Origin: Planctomycetota bacterium
GTDB taxonomy: Bacteria > Planctomycetota > UBA1135 > GCA-002686595
Direction of reading: 5' to 3'
DNA: 35,322 nt
NCBI GenBank assembly: GCA_029259605.1
Contig: JAJDEV010000260.1
Location: 1-35,322 of the forward strand
The first letter of the stretch is position 1. Each line of letters starts with the position of its first letter. Below are positions 1 to 7,645 of the stretch, in pieces. The notes below the pieces were generated by a model. That model searched no databases and was not told the DNA's origin. It was given only the letters and a program-made list of their open reading frames with translations. The translations under genes and the position numbers were made by a program.

Positions 1-154
1 GGCTACGCCGGTCTCTCGGCCCCTGCCGGCACTTTGCGAACGTCGGCGTCCTCGACGACCTGACAAGGTCGCCTCCGGGGCCAACGCCCGCAAAGCACCG
101 GCAGGAACCGAGCTGCAGCTACTGCCGCACATCCTCATGAAGAACCCGGGCTAG
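1..154. repeat. Palindromic intergenic element A (left edge of window)
   Basis: Bases 15-38 and 89-112 form a 24-bp inverted repeat with four mismatches. All four are C/A on the plus strand and therefore G/U wobbles if the minus strand is transcribed, which is the strand of the adjacent oxidoreductase gene. The 50-nt loop holds a smaller hairpin (GACC...GGTC around 57-71). The right end reads GAACCCGGGCTAG (142-154) and its CTAG supplies the TAG stop of the neighbouring minus-strand gene. The same terminal sequence recurs in elements at 17739-17868 and near 35167. It may act as a transcript-end structure for the oxidoreductase gene; it may also extend beyond the window. Confidence 0.6.
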
Positions 155-2355
155 CCGCCGGCGATCGCGGTCACGAGCTCGAGCACGTCGCCAGATTCGA
201 CGACCGCGTCGGCGTCGAGCCGCTCATGCGCGCGCCAAACGGTCGGAATCAAGTGTCCGTCGCGGACGAGGTGGCGGGCGACGGCGCCGTCTTCGGACGC
301 GTCGGAGGCGGCGATGTGCTCGAGGAGTTCGCGCACCGTCATCGGCAGCGCGAGCTCGAAGCGTCCCGACGGCTCCAGCGCGGCGCCGAGCGATCCGGCG
401 GCGCGCAGCTCGACGGTTCCGAGGTGGCGGGCCGGTGACGCGACGCGCGCGCGATCGGCACGCACCGGCGCCGGGGCGTCGTGCGCCGGAGCCGCGAGCA
501 CGCGGTCGGAACCGAGCGCAGCGAGGCGCGCGGGCTCGATGCTCCCGTCCTCCGCGAGCCCGCGCCACGCCGCGTATTCGTCGAGCATCCCCGGTTCGTC
601 GAGGCGCGCGCGCGCCCACTCCGGCGCGTCGTCGTCGCTCACGCCGTCGAGCATGCGCCGCAGGAGCACGAGGCTCGCGCCGGCGGCGAGCAGCACGCGG
701 CCGGGCGACGTGTCCGCCGTCGCGCGCAGCGCTTCGGGCAGGATCCAACCGGCGAGTCGATCGAGATCGCACACGCCGTCGGCGAGCAGGCCGGCGGTCG
801 AGAACGCGCAGAAGCCGGTCGCGTCGACCGCGGCGACGAGGTTCTCGTGCCAGTAGACGAGCCTGCCCTTCGCGACCGGTCGCGCGGGATCCTCCGCGCC
901 GACCGGCAGCGGACCGAGGTCGGCGCAGAGCTCGACCAGACGCTCGCGCCCCGCAGCATCGACGAGGAACGGGAAGCTGCGCATCGGATCCGAGCCGCCG
1001 CTGCTGACGCACTGGCCGAGCACCGACGCGTAGCTCGCCTCCGAACGTGCGGCGTGCCCGTGCGCCGAGACGAGCTCGTCCTCGAGCCCGAACTCGCGCG
1101 CGAAGGCGAGCGCGCCGCGGCGCATCGCGGCCAGCGCGCGGGACGGCGGCGGTGCGACGCTCGGGTGATCGTCGTCCTCGAACGGAACGAGCTCGTCGAT
1201 GCACGCGGCGAGCCGCGCCGCGTCCCCCCAAGCCGGCGGCGACGATGCGTCACCGTCGAGCAACCCGCGCGATCGCGCGTGCGCTCGCAGCGCGAGGATC
1301 GCACCGACCTCCTTCGCGTCCGCGCCGATCGCGTCGCAGCGCGCGAGCAGCTCGAGCGAGTCCTCGAAGCGCTCGAGCCCGAGGCCCGTGCCTAGCGCGT
1401 GGCTCGCGCTGAAGTGCGCGCGCTGCCCCTCGCCGTCCCGGCGCTCGAACACCAGGCCGCAGGGCGTCGGACAACCCGCGCAGCCCTTGCGTTCGGTCGT
1501 GCGCTCGGATGCCTCGCGCGCGATGTCGCGTCCCGCGTCCGCCGACAACGGGGCATCCCTTCCCGCGCGCAGATCGCCGCGCGCGGCGAACGCCGCGTAG
1601 AGCTCCATCGTGCCGCCCTTCGAGCGCGCATCGAGGCGCGGGGAAGCGCCGAGCGCGGCGAGCAACTCGCGATCGCGCTCGCGCTCGGCGGTCGCGACGC
1701 GCTCGGGGCGTTCGATGACGAGTGCCTTCAACCCGAGCCCGCCGAACACGGCGCCGAGACCCCCGCGCCCGACGAAGCTGGGTCGCGCGCCGCCGCTCGC
1801 GAGGCTGGCGAACGGCAGCCGCGCCTCGCCGGCGGATCCGATCGAAAGGAGCGCGAAGTCGTCGCTTCCGCGTTCCTCCGCGAGGCGCGCGAAGACGCCG
1901 GCGGGCGTGGCGCCCGAGAGCAGCGGATCGGACGTGAGCGACGCGCCGCCGTCGCGCCGCAGGGTGAGCACCGCCCCCGGCAGCGTCGTCCGGCCGCGCA
2001 GCACGAGCGCGTCGGCGATCGTCGACAGGTACGGGCCGAGGCGCCCGCCGACCTGGCCCTCCGCGAGGCGCCCCGTCAGCGGCGAACGCGCGAGCACGCT
2101 CGCGCGCGCGGCGGTCGGGAGTCCGCGCCTCACGCACTCGCCCGCGCTCAGGATCAGGACGTTCGCGCCCGGTTTCTCGCGTTCGAAGAGCGCAAGCCCG
2201 AGCGCCGCGCCCCCCCAGCTCGCGATGCGCCGCAGCGCCGCCCCGAACGCGCCGTCCGCGGAGAGCCGCTCCTCGGGCGCGCGCACCGTGACCGCCTCGC
2301 CCCGCTCGAGCGCGCCGAGATCGAGGTCGAGCATCCTCTTCGACGTCACTTCCAT
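151..2355 (-). CDS. Aldehyde:ferredoxin oxidoreductase-family enzyme with C-terminal ThiS/MoaD-like domain
   Basis: A 734-residue protein of the tungsten/molybdenum bis-pterin AOR family, which oxidises aldehydes to acids with ferredoxin as the usual electron acceptor. Visible family signatures are RSPLTG near 90, GRGGLGAVFGGLGLKAL (196-212), the cluster motif C292-x2-C295-x3-C299 and the fourth cluster ligand C516 in D511-A-T-G-F-C. The other pterin-site motif DxxGxD is D341-A-I-G-A-D346. This cysteine spacing matches the known AOR pattern closely. After about residue 640 the protein adds a roughly 90-residue domain that looks like ThiS/MoaD (beta-grasp) and ends exactly in AIAGG, the Gly-Gly tail of sulfur carriers. 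The N-domain is rather divergent, so the substrate is unknown. The ATG at 2355 is the natural start. It is monocistronic here, and no cofactor-synthesis genes are visible. Confidence 0.85.
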   Translation of the reverse strand: MEVTSKRMLDLDLGALERGEAVTVRAPEERLSADGAFGAALRRIASWGGAALGLALFEREKPGANVLILSAGECVRRGLPTAARASVLARSPLTGRLAEGQVGGRLGPYLSTIADALVLRGRTTLPGAVLTLRRDGGASLTSDPLLSGATPAGVFARLAEERGSDDFALLSIGSAGEARLPFASLASGGARPSFVGRGGLGAVFGGLGLKALVIERPERVATAERERDRELLAALGASPRLDARSKGGTMELYAAFAARGDLRAGRDAPLSADAGRDIAREASERTTERKGCAGCPTPCGLVFERRDGEGQRAHFSASHALGTGLGLERFEDSLELLARCDAIGADAKEVGAILALRAHARSRGLLDGDASSPPAWGDAARLAACIDELVPFEDDDHPSVAPPPSRALAAMRRGALAFAREFGLEDELVSAHGHAARSEASYASVLGQCVSSGGSDPMRSFPFLVDAAGRERLVELCADLGPLPVGAEDPARPVAKGRLVYWHENLVAAVDATGFCAFSTAGLLADGVCDLDRLAGWILPEALRATADTSPGRVLLAAGASLVLLRRMLDGVSDDDAPEWARARLDEPGMLDEYAAWRGLAEDGSIEPARLAALGSDRVLAAPAHDAPAPVRADRARVASPARHLGTVELRAAGSLGAALEPSGRFELALPMTVRELLEHIAASDASEDGAVARHLVRDGHLIPTVWRAHERLDADAVVESGDVLELVTAIAGG

Positions 2356-2545
2356 CGACGCCCATTCTACGCCGCGCGTAGCGATCGACGTCGACGCGCG
2401 TCTCCAACGCTTGTCAGCCCTTCGGGCTGAGCCTAGGGTCTTCGCCCCGTCGCGCGGAAAAAGGCCAGAATGCGTGCGCCAACGCGCGCGTTCGAGCGAA
2501 GCGCGATGGCGACGCGGAGCTCGACACCGCTCCCCGCTAGATCAG
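2356..2545. promoter_or_regulatory. Divergent intergenic region with a UUCG-loop hairpin
   Basis: This 190-bp spacer lies between two divergently transcribed genes and should hold both promoters, although I see no convincing -35/-10 pair. Bases 2414-2430 form a perfect hairpin: TCAGCC and GGCTGA enclosing a C(UUCG)G-type loop, an exceptionally stable RNA tetraloop. No T-run follows on either strand, so it is more likely a leader or mRNA-stability structure than an intrinsic terminator. Confidence 0.45.
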
Positions 2546-3445
2546 GTGAAAGGCTCCATCGACATCGGCCGGCTGTTCGGGATCCCCGTTCGCCTGCATT
2601 GGACGTTCCTGGTCCTCTTGTACATCGTCCTCGCCGTCGTTCCGCGGCCGATCGGCGAGGTGCTGGCCGGGCTCGCGATCCTCGGCACGGCGGTGCTGCT
2701 GCACGAGCTCGGGCACTGCCTCATGGCGCGGCGCTTCGGAATCGGCGTGATCGACATCACGTTCTGGCCGCTCGGCGGGATGGCGCGCATGAACTCGGTG
2801 CCGGAGGACGCGCGCATCGAGGGCTTCGTCGCGGCGGCCGGGCCGGCGGTCAACTTCGTCCTGGCGGCGCTGTCGGCGCTGCTCATGCTCGCCTTCGGAG
2901 CCGCGGGCATCGAACCGCTCGCGCAGCTGTTCGCGTACTCGATCCTGGTGAACATCGCGCTCGGCTCGTTCAACCTCGTCCCCGCGTTCCCGCTCGACGG
3001 CGGTCGCATCCTGCGCGCGATTCTGGCGCGGTCGTCGGATTGGGTGCGAGCCACCGAGCAGGCCGTCGCGACCGGTCGCATCATCGCGACGGTCACGCTC
3101 ATCGGCTCGATCCTCTGGGCCTTCTCCGGTGGCGGCTTCAACTGCGCGATCCCGATGATCGCCGCGTTCGTGTGGTACGCCGGCTCGCGCGAGCTGATGG
3201 GCGTGCGCCTGCGCCACGGCCAATCGCCCTTCGGCGGGAACTTCGGTGCGCGCTTCGAACAGCAGTTCGCCAGTCGCACCGCGCGGCCGTCCGGCGCAAC
3301 CGCGCCCCCGGATGTCGAGGTTCCGCTCACCGAGAAGCCGCGTGCGACGTCCCCGCCCCCGCCGCCGCGCGGCGGATTCACCGAGGAGTACATCCGCGAA
3401 CTCGAGCGCACGCGCGGCAGGCTGCGCCGGTCCGACGACGAGTAG
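2546..3445 (+). CDS. Site-2-protease-type M50 zinc metallopeptidase
   Basis: A 299-residue integral membrane protein of the M50 (site-2 protease/SpoIVFB-like) family, which cleaves transmembrane or membrane-proximal segments of substrates such as anti-sigma factors. The start MKGSIDIGRLFGIPVRLHW is typical of the short SpoIVFB-like group. The zinc motif HELGH lies at about residues 53-57, in a hydrophobic helix. The third ligand motif NLVPAFPLDGG lies at about 145-155. A further pair of hydrophobic segments follows, then a Pro/Ser-rich cytosolic tail of about 80 residues. No CBS domains are present. The reading frame stays open far upstream, but homology begins only at the GTG at 2546, which I use as the start. 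It converges on the RDD gene with a single base between stops. The substrate is unknown. Confidence 0.88.
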   Translation: MKGSIDIGRLFGIPVRLHWTFLVLLYIVLAVVPRPIGEVLAGLAILGTAVLLHELGHCLMARRFGIGVIDITFWPLGGMARMNSVPEDARIEGFVAAAGPAVNFVLAALSALLMLAFGAAGIEPLAQLFAYSILVNIALGSFNLVPAFPLDGGRILRAILARSSDWVRATEQAVATGRIIATVTLIGSILWAFSGGGFNCAIPMIAAFVWYAGSRELMGVRLRHGQSPFGGNFGARFEQQFASRTARPSGATAPPDVEVPLTEKPRATSPPPPPRGGFTEEYIRELERTRGRLRRSDDE

Positions 3446-3446
3446 C

Positions 3447-4199
3447 TCAGTCGCGCGAACGCATCTCGCGCAGGAAGACGTAGAGCTCGGCCAGCATCGC
3501 GCGCGCGTCCTTCGCGTCGACATCGGGCGCGACGTCCAGCTCGAGCGTCTTCCCGTAGTGCCGCGCCGCATTGCGGAACAAGCGCTTCTTCGCGCCGAGC
3601 TCGATCCCCGTGCGCCCGAGCAGCTCGCGTAGGAAGTCGACGTCTTCGCCGTCGAAGCGCGCGGCGTGCGCGGGTACGAGCGCGAGCCGATGGTTGGGAA
3701 GCTCGCTCCAGCGCGCGCGCGTGAACGGCTCGGGCGTCGCACGCACGCGGGGCTGGCGCAACACGAGCGTGCCCGCGACGAGATCGCCGAGCCGCTGGTG
3801 ACGCGGCGTCGCCGCCATCAGCACGATGCCGAACGGCACGGGCACGAAGAGCGCCGCCTCGATCGGCCAGAAGATCGAGCGCAACGCGTACTGTCGCACC
3901 GTCGCCGAGAGCCCGCTCTCGCTCACGACGCGCAATCCGAGCGCGCGCTTGCCCGGCGTCGCTCCCTGCCAGAGCGCGGCGAACAAGAGGTGGTAGCCGA
4001 TGAGCGAGAGGATCGATCCGGCGGCGATCCAGGTGACGAACGCGCCGAGTCCCGCGGCGGCGAACACGAGGATTGCGAGCGTCGTGACCGTGCCCCAGAT
4101 CGCGGCGTCGATCATCGCCGCGGCGGTGCGCGAGCCGGCGCCCGCGACCTCGTACCGGAGCGTCAGGCCTTCGGGGGTTTCGACGACGAGCTCCGTCAT
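3447..4199 (-). CDS. RDD-family membrane protein
   Basis: A 250-residue protein. The N-terminal half is an RDD domain: the Arg in GSRTAAAMIDAAIW, then hydrophobic helices, the conserved WQGATPGKRALGLRVV segment and a C-terminal helix ending in HQRLGDLVAGTLVLR. RDD domains are small multi-pass modules of poorly defined function that some studies link to ion transport. They are very often found beside SpoIIM, MoxR and DUF58 genes, as here. Residues from about 155 onward form a soluble Arg- and Leu-rich tail of about 95 residues that I do not recognise. It starts 57 bp from the divergent SpoIIM-family gene, so the two probably share a promoter region. The call is firm for the RDD half; function is unknown. 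Confidence 0.85.
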   Translation of the reverse strand: MTELVVETPEGLTLRYEVAGAGSRTAAAMIDAAIWGTVTTLAILVFAAAGLGAFVTWIAAGSILSLIGYHLLFAALWQGATPGKRALGLRVVSESGLSATVRQYALRSIFWPIEAALFVPVPFGIVLMAATPRHQRLGDLVAGTLVLRQPRVRATPEPFTRARWSELPNHRLALVPAHAARFDGEDVDFLRELLGRTGIELGAKKRLFRNAARHYGKTLELDVAPDVDAKDARAMLAELYVFLREMRSRD

Positions 4200-4256
4200 G
4201 GCTGCGGCATAGTATGCACCACCGTGGAACGCGACTCGCCCGACAAGACGACGAAG

Positions 4257-5246
4257 ATGCCGACCGACCTCGAGCGGCTGCGACGCCTCGAACGACTCGT
4301 GGACGCGCCGCGGCTGTCGCGCGGATGGACGGACGACGAGCTACTCGACCTCCCGCGGCTCTACCGCTTCGCGTGCTCGACGGTCGCGCGGCTCGAAGCG
4401 ACGGGCCAGAATCCGAAACTCGCCGCGCAGACGCGCGTGCTCGTCACCCGCGCGCACGGGATCCTTCACGCGGAGGGTCGCGCGGGTCGCGACAACCCGC
4501 TGCTCCAACTCGTGCGGCTCTATCTGCGCGACGTGCCGCGCGCGATCCGCGCGGAGTGGCGCCTCGTTTCGCTCAGCCTCGCGCTGATGTACGGCCTCGC
4601 GCTCATCGCGTGGTTCGGCGTGTCGGCGGACCTGGACCTGGCGCCGTCGCTGCTCGACGCGGGAGCCGTGCAGCAGGAGATCCAGCAGCTGCAGGACACC
4701 GCCGACGGCGAGCCGTTCCGCGGCAACTTCACGTTCGGACTCGGCGAATCGCCGGCGACCGCGGGCCTCCTGATGCTGCACAACATCGGGATCGGGATCC
4801 TCTTCTTCGCGTCCGCGCTCATCCCGCCGCTCTACGTGTTCCTGCTCGCGACGAACGCGTTGATGCTCGGCACCTACACCGCGGTCGCGGGACATTGGGG
4901 ACAAGCGGGCGCGATCTCGTCGATCCTCTGGTGCCACGGCGTCTTCGAGATCCAGGCCATCATCCTCGCCGGCTCGGCCGGACTCGTGCTCGTGCGCGCG
5001 TGGGTGAAGCCCGGCGCGTGGACGCGCAGGTACGCGCTCCAACGCGAGAGCCGCCGCGCACTGCTGCTCCTCGCCCCCACCTTTCCGCTGCTCTTCTTCG
5101 CCGGGTTGATCGAGGCCTTCGTGAGCCCGCACGCGCCGATCGAAGTGCGCATCGGCGTGGCGATCACGACGGGCATCGCGCTGCTCGCGTGGGTGCTCCT
5201 GAGCGGACGGGGCGCGTCGCGGTCGACAGCGCTCGCGCGAAACTAG
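4257..5246 (+). CDS. SpoIIM-family (stage II sporulation protein M-like) membrane protein
   Basis: A 329-residue membrane protein matching the SpoIIM/DUF95 family. Residues 1-90 form a soluble helical region (DLERLRRLERLV...LPRLYRFACSTVARLEA). A transmembrane helix follows near 110, then an extracytoplasmic stretch. The family core NFTFGLGESPATAGLLMLHNIGIGILFF leads into several helices, with the conserved WCHGVFEIQAIILAGSAGL near 225. In non-sporulating bacteria these proteins accompany RDD, MoxR and DUF58 genes and may shape envelope assembly; the biochemical role is not known. I chose the ATG at 4257; an in-frame GTG at 4224 adds 11 residues but leaves only 24 bp to the divergent RDD start. 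The stop TAG lies in a CTAG shared with a small palindrome. Confidence 0.85.
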   Translation: MPTDLERLRRLERLVDAPRLSRGWTDDELLDLPRLYRFACSTVARLEATGQNPKLAAQTRVLVTRAHGILHAEGRAGRDNPLLQLVRLYLRDVPRAIRAEWRLVSLSLALMYGLALIAWFGVSADLDLAPSLLDAGAVQQEIQQLQDTADGEPFRGNFTFGLGESPATAGLLMLHNIGIGILFFASALIPPLYVFLLATNALMLGTYTAVAGHWGQAGAISSILWCHGVFEIQAIILAGSAGLVLVRAWVKPGAWTRRYALQRESRRALLLLAPTFPLLFFAGLIEAFVSPHAPIEVRIGVAITTGIALLAWVLLSGRGASRSTALARN

Positions 5247-5265
5247 CCGCGCGCAGCCGGGCTAG
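5243..5265. terminator. CTAG-bounded palindrome between convergent stops
   Basis: The 23 bases between the convergent SpoIIM-family and DUF58 genes read CTAGCC, a GC-rich spacer and GGGCTAG. They give a 6-bp inverted repeat whose two CTAG ends supply the TAG stop codon of each gene. No T-run follows, so a bidirectional termination role is only a guess. The CCGGGCTAG end matches the termini of the larger palindromic elements in this window. Confidence 0.35.
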
Positions 5266-6623
5266 GCGCGCCGCTCTTCGAGCCACGCCGCGAGCAGCGG
5301 CGCCGCGGCGTCCGCCGGCAGCGCGTCGAGCACGCGCACGCCCGTCGCCGAAAGCGTGCGCAATGCGCGGACGCGATCGCTCTCGAGCTCGAGCGCCGCG
5401 GCGCGCACCGCGGTCGACACCGCGCCGCCGTCGGCCGCATCGCGCAGGCCCGGGTCGTCGAGCGCGGCGAACACGAGGCGGTGGCGGCCCGAGGCTTGGG
5501 CGAGCGCGCGGCGTTGGTGCGCGACCGAGTGCGGATCGGCGACGTCCGAGATGAGGACGACGGTCGCGCGGCGGCGGTGGCGCGCGGCGAGTTCGCGCAG
5601 CGCGCGCGCGAGGTCCGAGTCGTGCGGCGTCGGCTGGCGATCGAAGAGCGCCTGCGACATGCGCGTCAGCTGGCGGCCGCTCTTCGCCGGGACGACCCAC
5701 GACGTCAGGCCGCGATCGAACGTGGCGCAGCCGACGCGGTCGCCCTTCGCGAGCGCGACGGCCGCGAGCTGCAGCGCCGCGTCGAGCGCCCAGTCGAGCT
5801 TGGTCCAACCGCGGCGCTTGCCCTCCGCCGTCGTGATGCGCATGCGCCGTCCGGTGTCGATGAGCAGGATCAGCTCCTGGCCGCGCTCGACCTGGTACTG
5901 GCGGATCATCGGCTTGCCGCGGCGCGCGAAGGCCTTCCAGTCGACGCGCCGCACGTCGTCGCCGTGCACGTACTCGCGCAACGACTCGAACTCGGTCTCG
6001 CCACCGCGCCGGCGCAGGTAGCGCACGCCGAGGTCCTGCCAGCGATCGCTCGCCGCGAGCCGCAGCGTCTGGCGCAGGTTCGCGAGCGCGGGCTCGACCG
6101 CCACCGCTTGCAAGCCGCCGAGTCGGGCCTGGCGCTCGAGCAATCCCAGCGGGCCGCGGACGCGCACGCGCAACGCTCCGAACTCGAAGCGACCGCGCAG
6201 GTCCGAGCGGTACGCGCGCACGAGTTCGAGGCGACCGTGGTCGTCGAACCGGCCGACGTCGGGACCGCCGCTCGGGTCGTCCGACGTTTCGCGCTCGACC
6301 CGCGCACCGTCGACCGTTCGCTCGCAGACCTCGAACTCGGCCGGAAACTCCTCGTGCACTTCGACGCGTCGCGCGCGCGCCCGCGGACACACGAGCGTCA
6401 GCCGGCGATCGAACTCACGCGAGAGCCCCACGCGGTCGGGCAGGCTGCGATCGACCTCCATCGCATCGGGCGCAGGAGTCCGAAAGAAGTCGACGCAAAC
6501 CGCGAGCAGGAGCGCGACGTCGAGCAACCACACCGCACCGCGCAGCGCGTCGACACGCAAACCGAGCGCCGACAGCACGACGACGGCGGCGAAGCACGCG
6601 ATGCATCTCGAGGTCGGAATCAG
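5262..6623 (-). CDS. DUF58 (vWA-like) protein, probable CTG start
   Basis: A 453-residue protein with an N-terminal membrane hairpin (residues about 8-48), an Ig-like beta region and the DUF58 signature GGETEFESLREY...GDDVRRVDWKAFAR (207-234). This is followed by a vWA-like domain whose metal site reads DTGRRM (256-261), the variant found in one large DUF58 subfamily, not the canonical DxSxS. DUF58 proteins are obligate neighbours of MoxR ATPases and are thought to act as their membrane adaptor. The family N-terminus aligns with IPTSRC, which requires initiation at CTG 6623, overlapping the MoxR stop as CTGA. The first conventional in-frame start, GTG at 6578, would delete part of the first helix. 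It is the last gene of the operon. Confidence 0.87.
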   Translation of the reverse strand: MIPTSRCIACFAAVVVLSALGLRVDALRGAVWLLDVALLLAVCVDFFRTPAPDAMEVDRSLPDRVGLSREFDRRLTLVCPRARARRVEVHEEFPAEFEVCERTVDGARVERETSDDPSGGPDVGRFDDHGRLELVRAYRSDLRGRFEFGALRVRVRGPLGLLERQARLGGLQAVAVEPALANLRQTLRLAASDRWQDLGVRYLRRRGGETEFESLREYVHGDDVRRVDWKAFARRGKPMIRQYQVERGQELILLIDTGRRMRITTAEGKRRGWTKLDWALDAALQLAAVALAKGDRVGCATFDRGLTSWVVPAKSGRQLTRMSQALFDRQPTPHDSDLARALRELAARHRRRATVVLISDVADPHSVAHQRRALAQASGRHRLVFAALDDPGLRDAADGGAVSTAVRAAALELESDRVRALRTLSATGVRVLDALPADAAAPLLAAWLEERRA

Positions 6624-7645
6624 CGCGGCACCTCGACCGAGTCCAAGATGCGAGTCAGCACGTCCTCCGGGCGCACGCCCTCGATCTCCTCGGACGGGTC
6701 GAGCGCGATGCGGTGGCGCAACGCGGGCACGAAAACGCGCTTGATGTCGTCCGCGGTCACGTAATCGCGTCCGTCGAGCGCCGCCGTCGCCTTGGCGGCG
6801 CGCAAGAGCATCACACCCGCGCGCGGGCTCGCACCGAGCGAGAGCGAGGGCGAACGGCGCGTCTCGTCGAACAGGCGTACGACGTACGCGGGCAGGTCCT
6901 CGCGCACTTCGACGTCGTCGATCACGGCGCGCGCGGCGAGCAGCTCTTCGGGCGAAGAGACCGCGGTGACACCGAGGTCCTGGGGCGACGCGCCGGGCGC
7001 GCGCGAATGCGCGCGGCTGAGGAGCTCGGCCTCGACCTCCGGCGCCGGATAACCGACGACCACTTTGAAGAGGAAGCGATCGAGCTGCGCCTCGGGCAGC
7101 GGATATGTGCCCTCGTGCTCGATCGGATTCATGGTCGCGAACACGCAGAACGGCGGTTCGAGCTCGTGCCGGATGCCGTCGATCGTGACCGCGCCCTCCT
7201 GCATCGCTTCGAGCAGCGCGGACTGCGTCTTCGCCGGCGCGCGGTTGATCTCGTCGCAAAGCAAGAACTGCGCGAACACCGGGCCGGGCTGGAACCGGAA
7301 GTTGCCCTCGCCGGGATGGAACACGCTGGTGCCCGTCACGTCGGCGGGCATGAGGTCGGGCGTGAACTGCACACGCGAGTACGTTCCGCCGAGCGCCGTC
7401 GCGAGCGTCCGCACCAGCAGCGTCTTCGCGACGCCGGGCGGCCCCTCGAGCAACACGTGTCCGCCGGCGAGCGCGGCGGCGAGGCAGTCCGTGACCTCGC
7501 GCTCGAGTCCCACGAGCACCTTTCCCGTCGCGCCGAGGACCTTGTCGGCAAGCTCGCGCACGCGCGCGATGCGCGGATCGACCGCGCTCGGTGCCGGCGC
7601 CTCGGACCCGTCCTCGGTCGGGAGTCGTTCGTCGTTCTCGTTCAT
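6620..7645 (-). CDS. MoxR-family AAA+ ATPase
   Basis: A 341-residue MoxR AAA+ ATPase. Walker A is GPPGVAKT (68-75) and Walker B is LLCDEINRA (128-136). Other family motifs are the segment FTPDLMPADVTGT near 94-106, the sensor-1 ATMNPIEHEGTYPLPEAQLDRF and the sensor-2 region SPRAGVMLLRAAKA. A short acidic N-terminal extension precedes the ATPase. MoxR proteins form hexamers that work with a vWA partner to mature or activate enzymes or envelope complexes, in some cases by metal insertion. The ATG overlaps the DUF4350 stop (ATGA), and the stop overlaps the DUF58 start, so translation is probably coupled through the operon. Confidence 0.93.
   Translation of the reverse strand: MNENDERLPTEDGSEAPAPSAVDPRIARVRELADKVLGATGKVLVGLEREVTDCLAAALAGGHVLLEGPPGVAKTLLVRTLATALGGTYSRVQFTPDLMPADVTGTSVFHPGEGNFRFQPGPVFAQFLLCDEINRAPAKTQSALLEAMQEGAVTIDGIRHELEPPFCVFATMNPIEHEGTYPLPEAQLDRFLFKVVVGYPAPEVEAELLSRAHSRAPGASPQDLGVTAVSSPEELLAARAVIDDVEVREDLPAYVVRLFDETRRSPSLSLGASPRAGVMLLRAAKATAALDGRDYVTADDIKRVFVPALRHRIALDPSEEIEGVRPEDVLTRILDSVEVPR

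Noticed and set aside
1610..2545. In-frame extension of the M50 peptidase by more than 300 codons upstream
   Set aside because: The extension is Arg/Ser/Pro-rich low-complexity sequence antisense to the AOR gene; family similarity starts at the GTG at 2546.
5262..6623. Degenerate metal site in the DUF58 vWA domain as a sign of inactivation
   Set aside because: The DTGRxM variant is common in a large DUF58 subfamily, so it is not an unusual loss.
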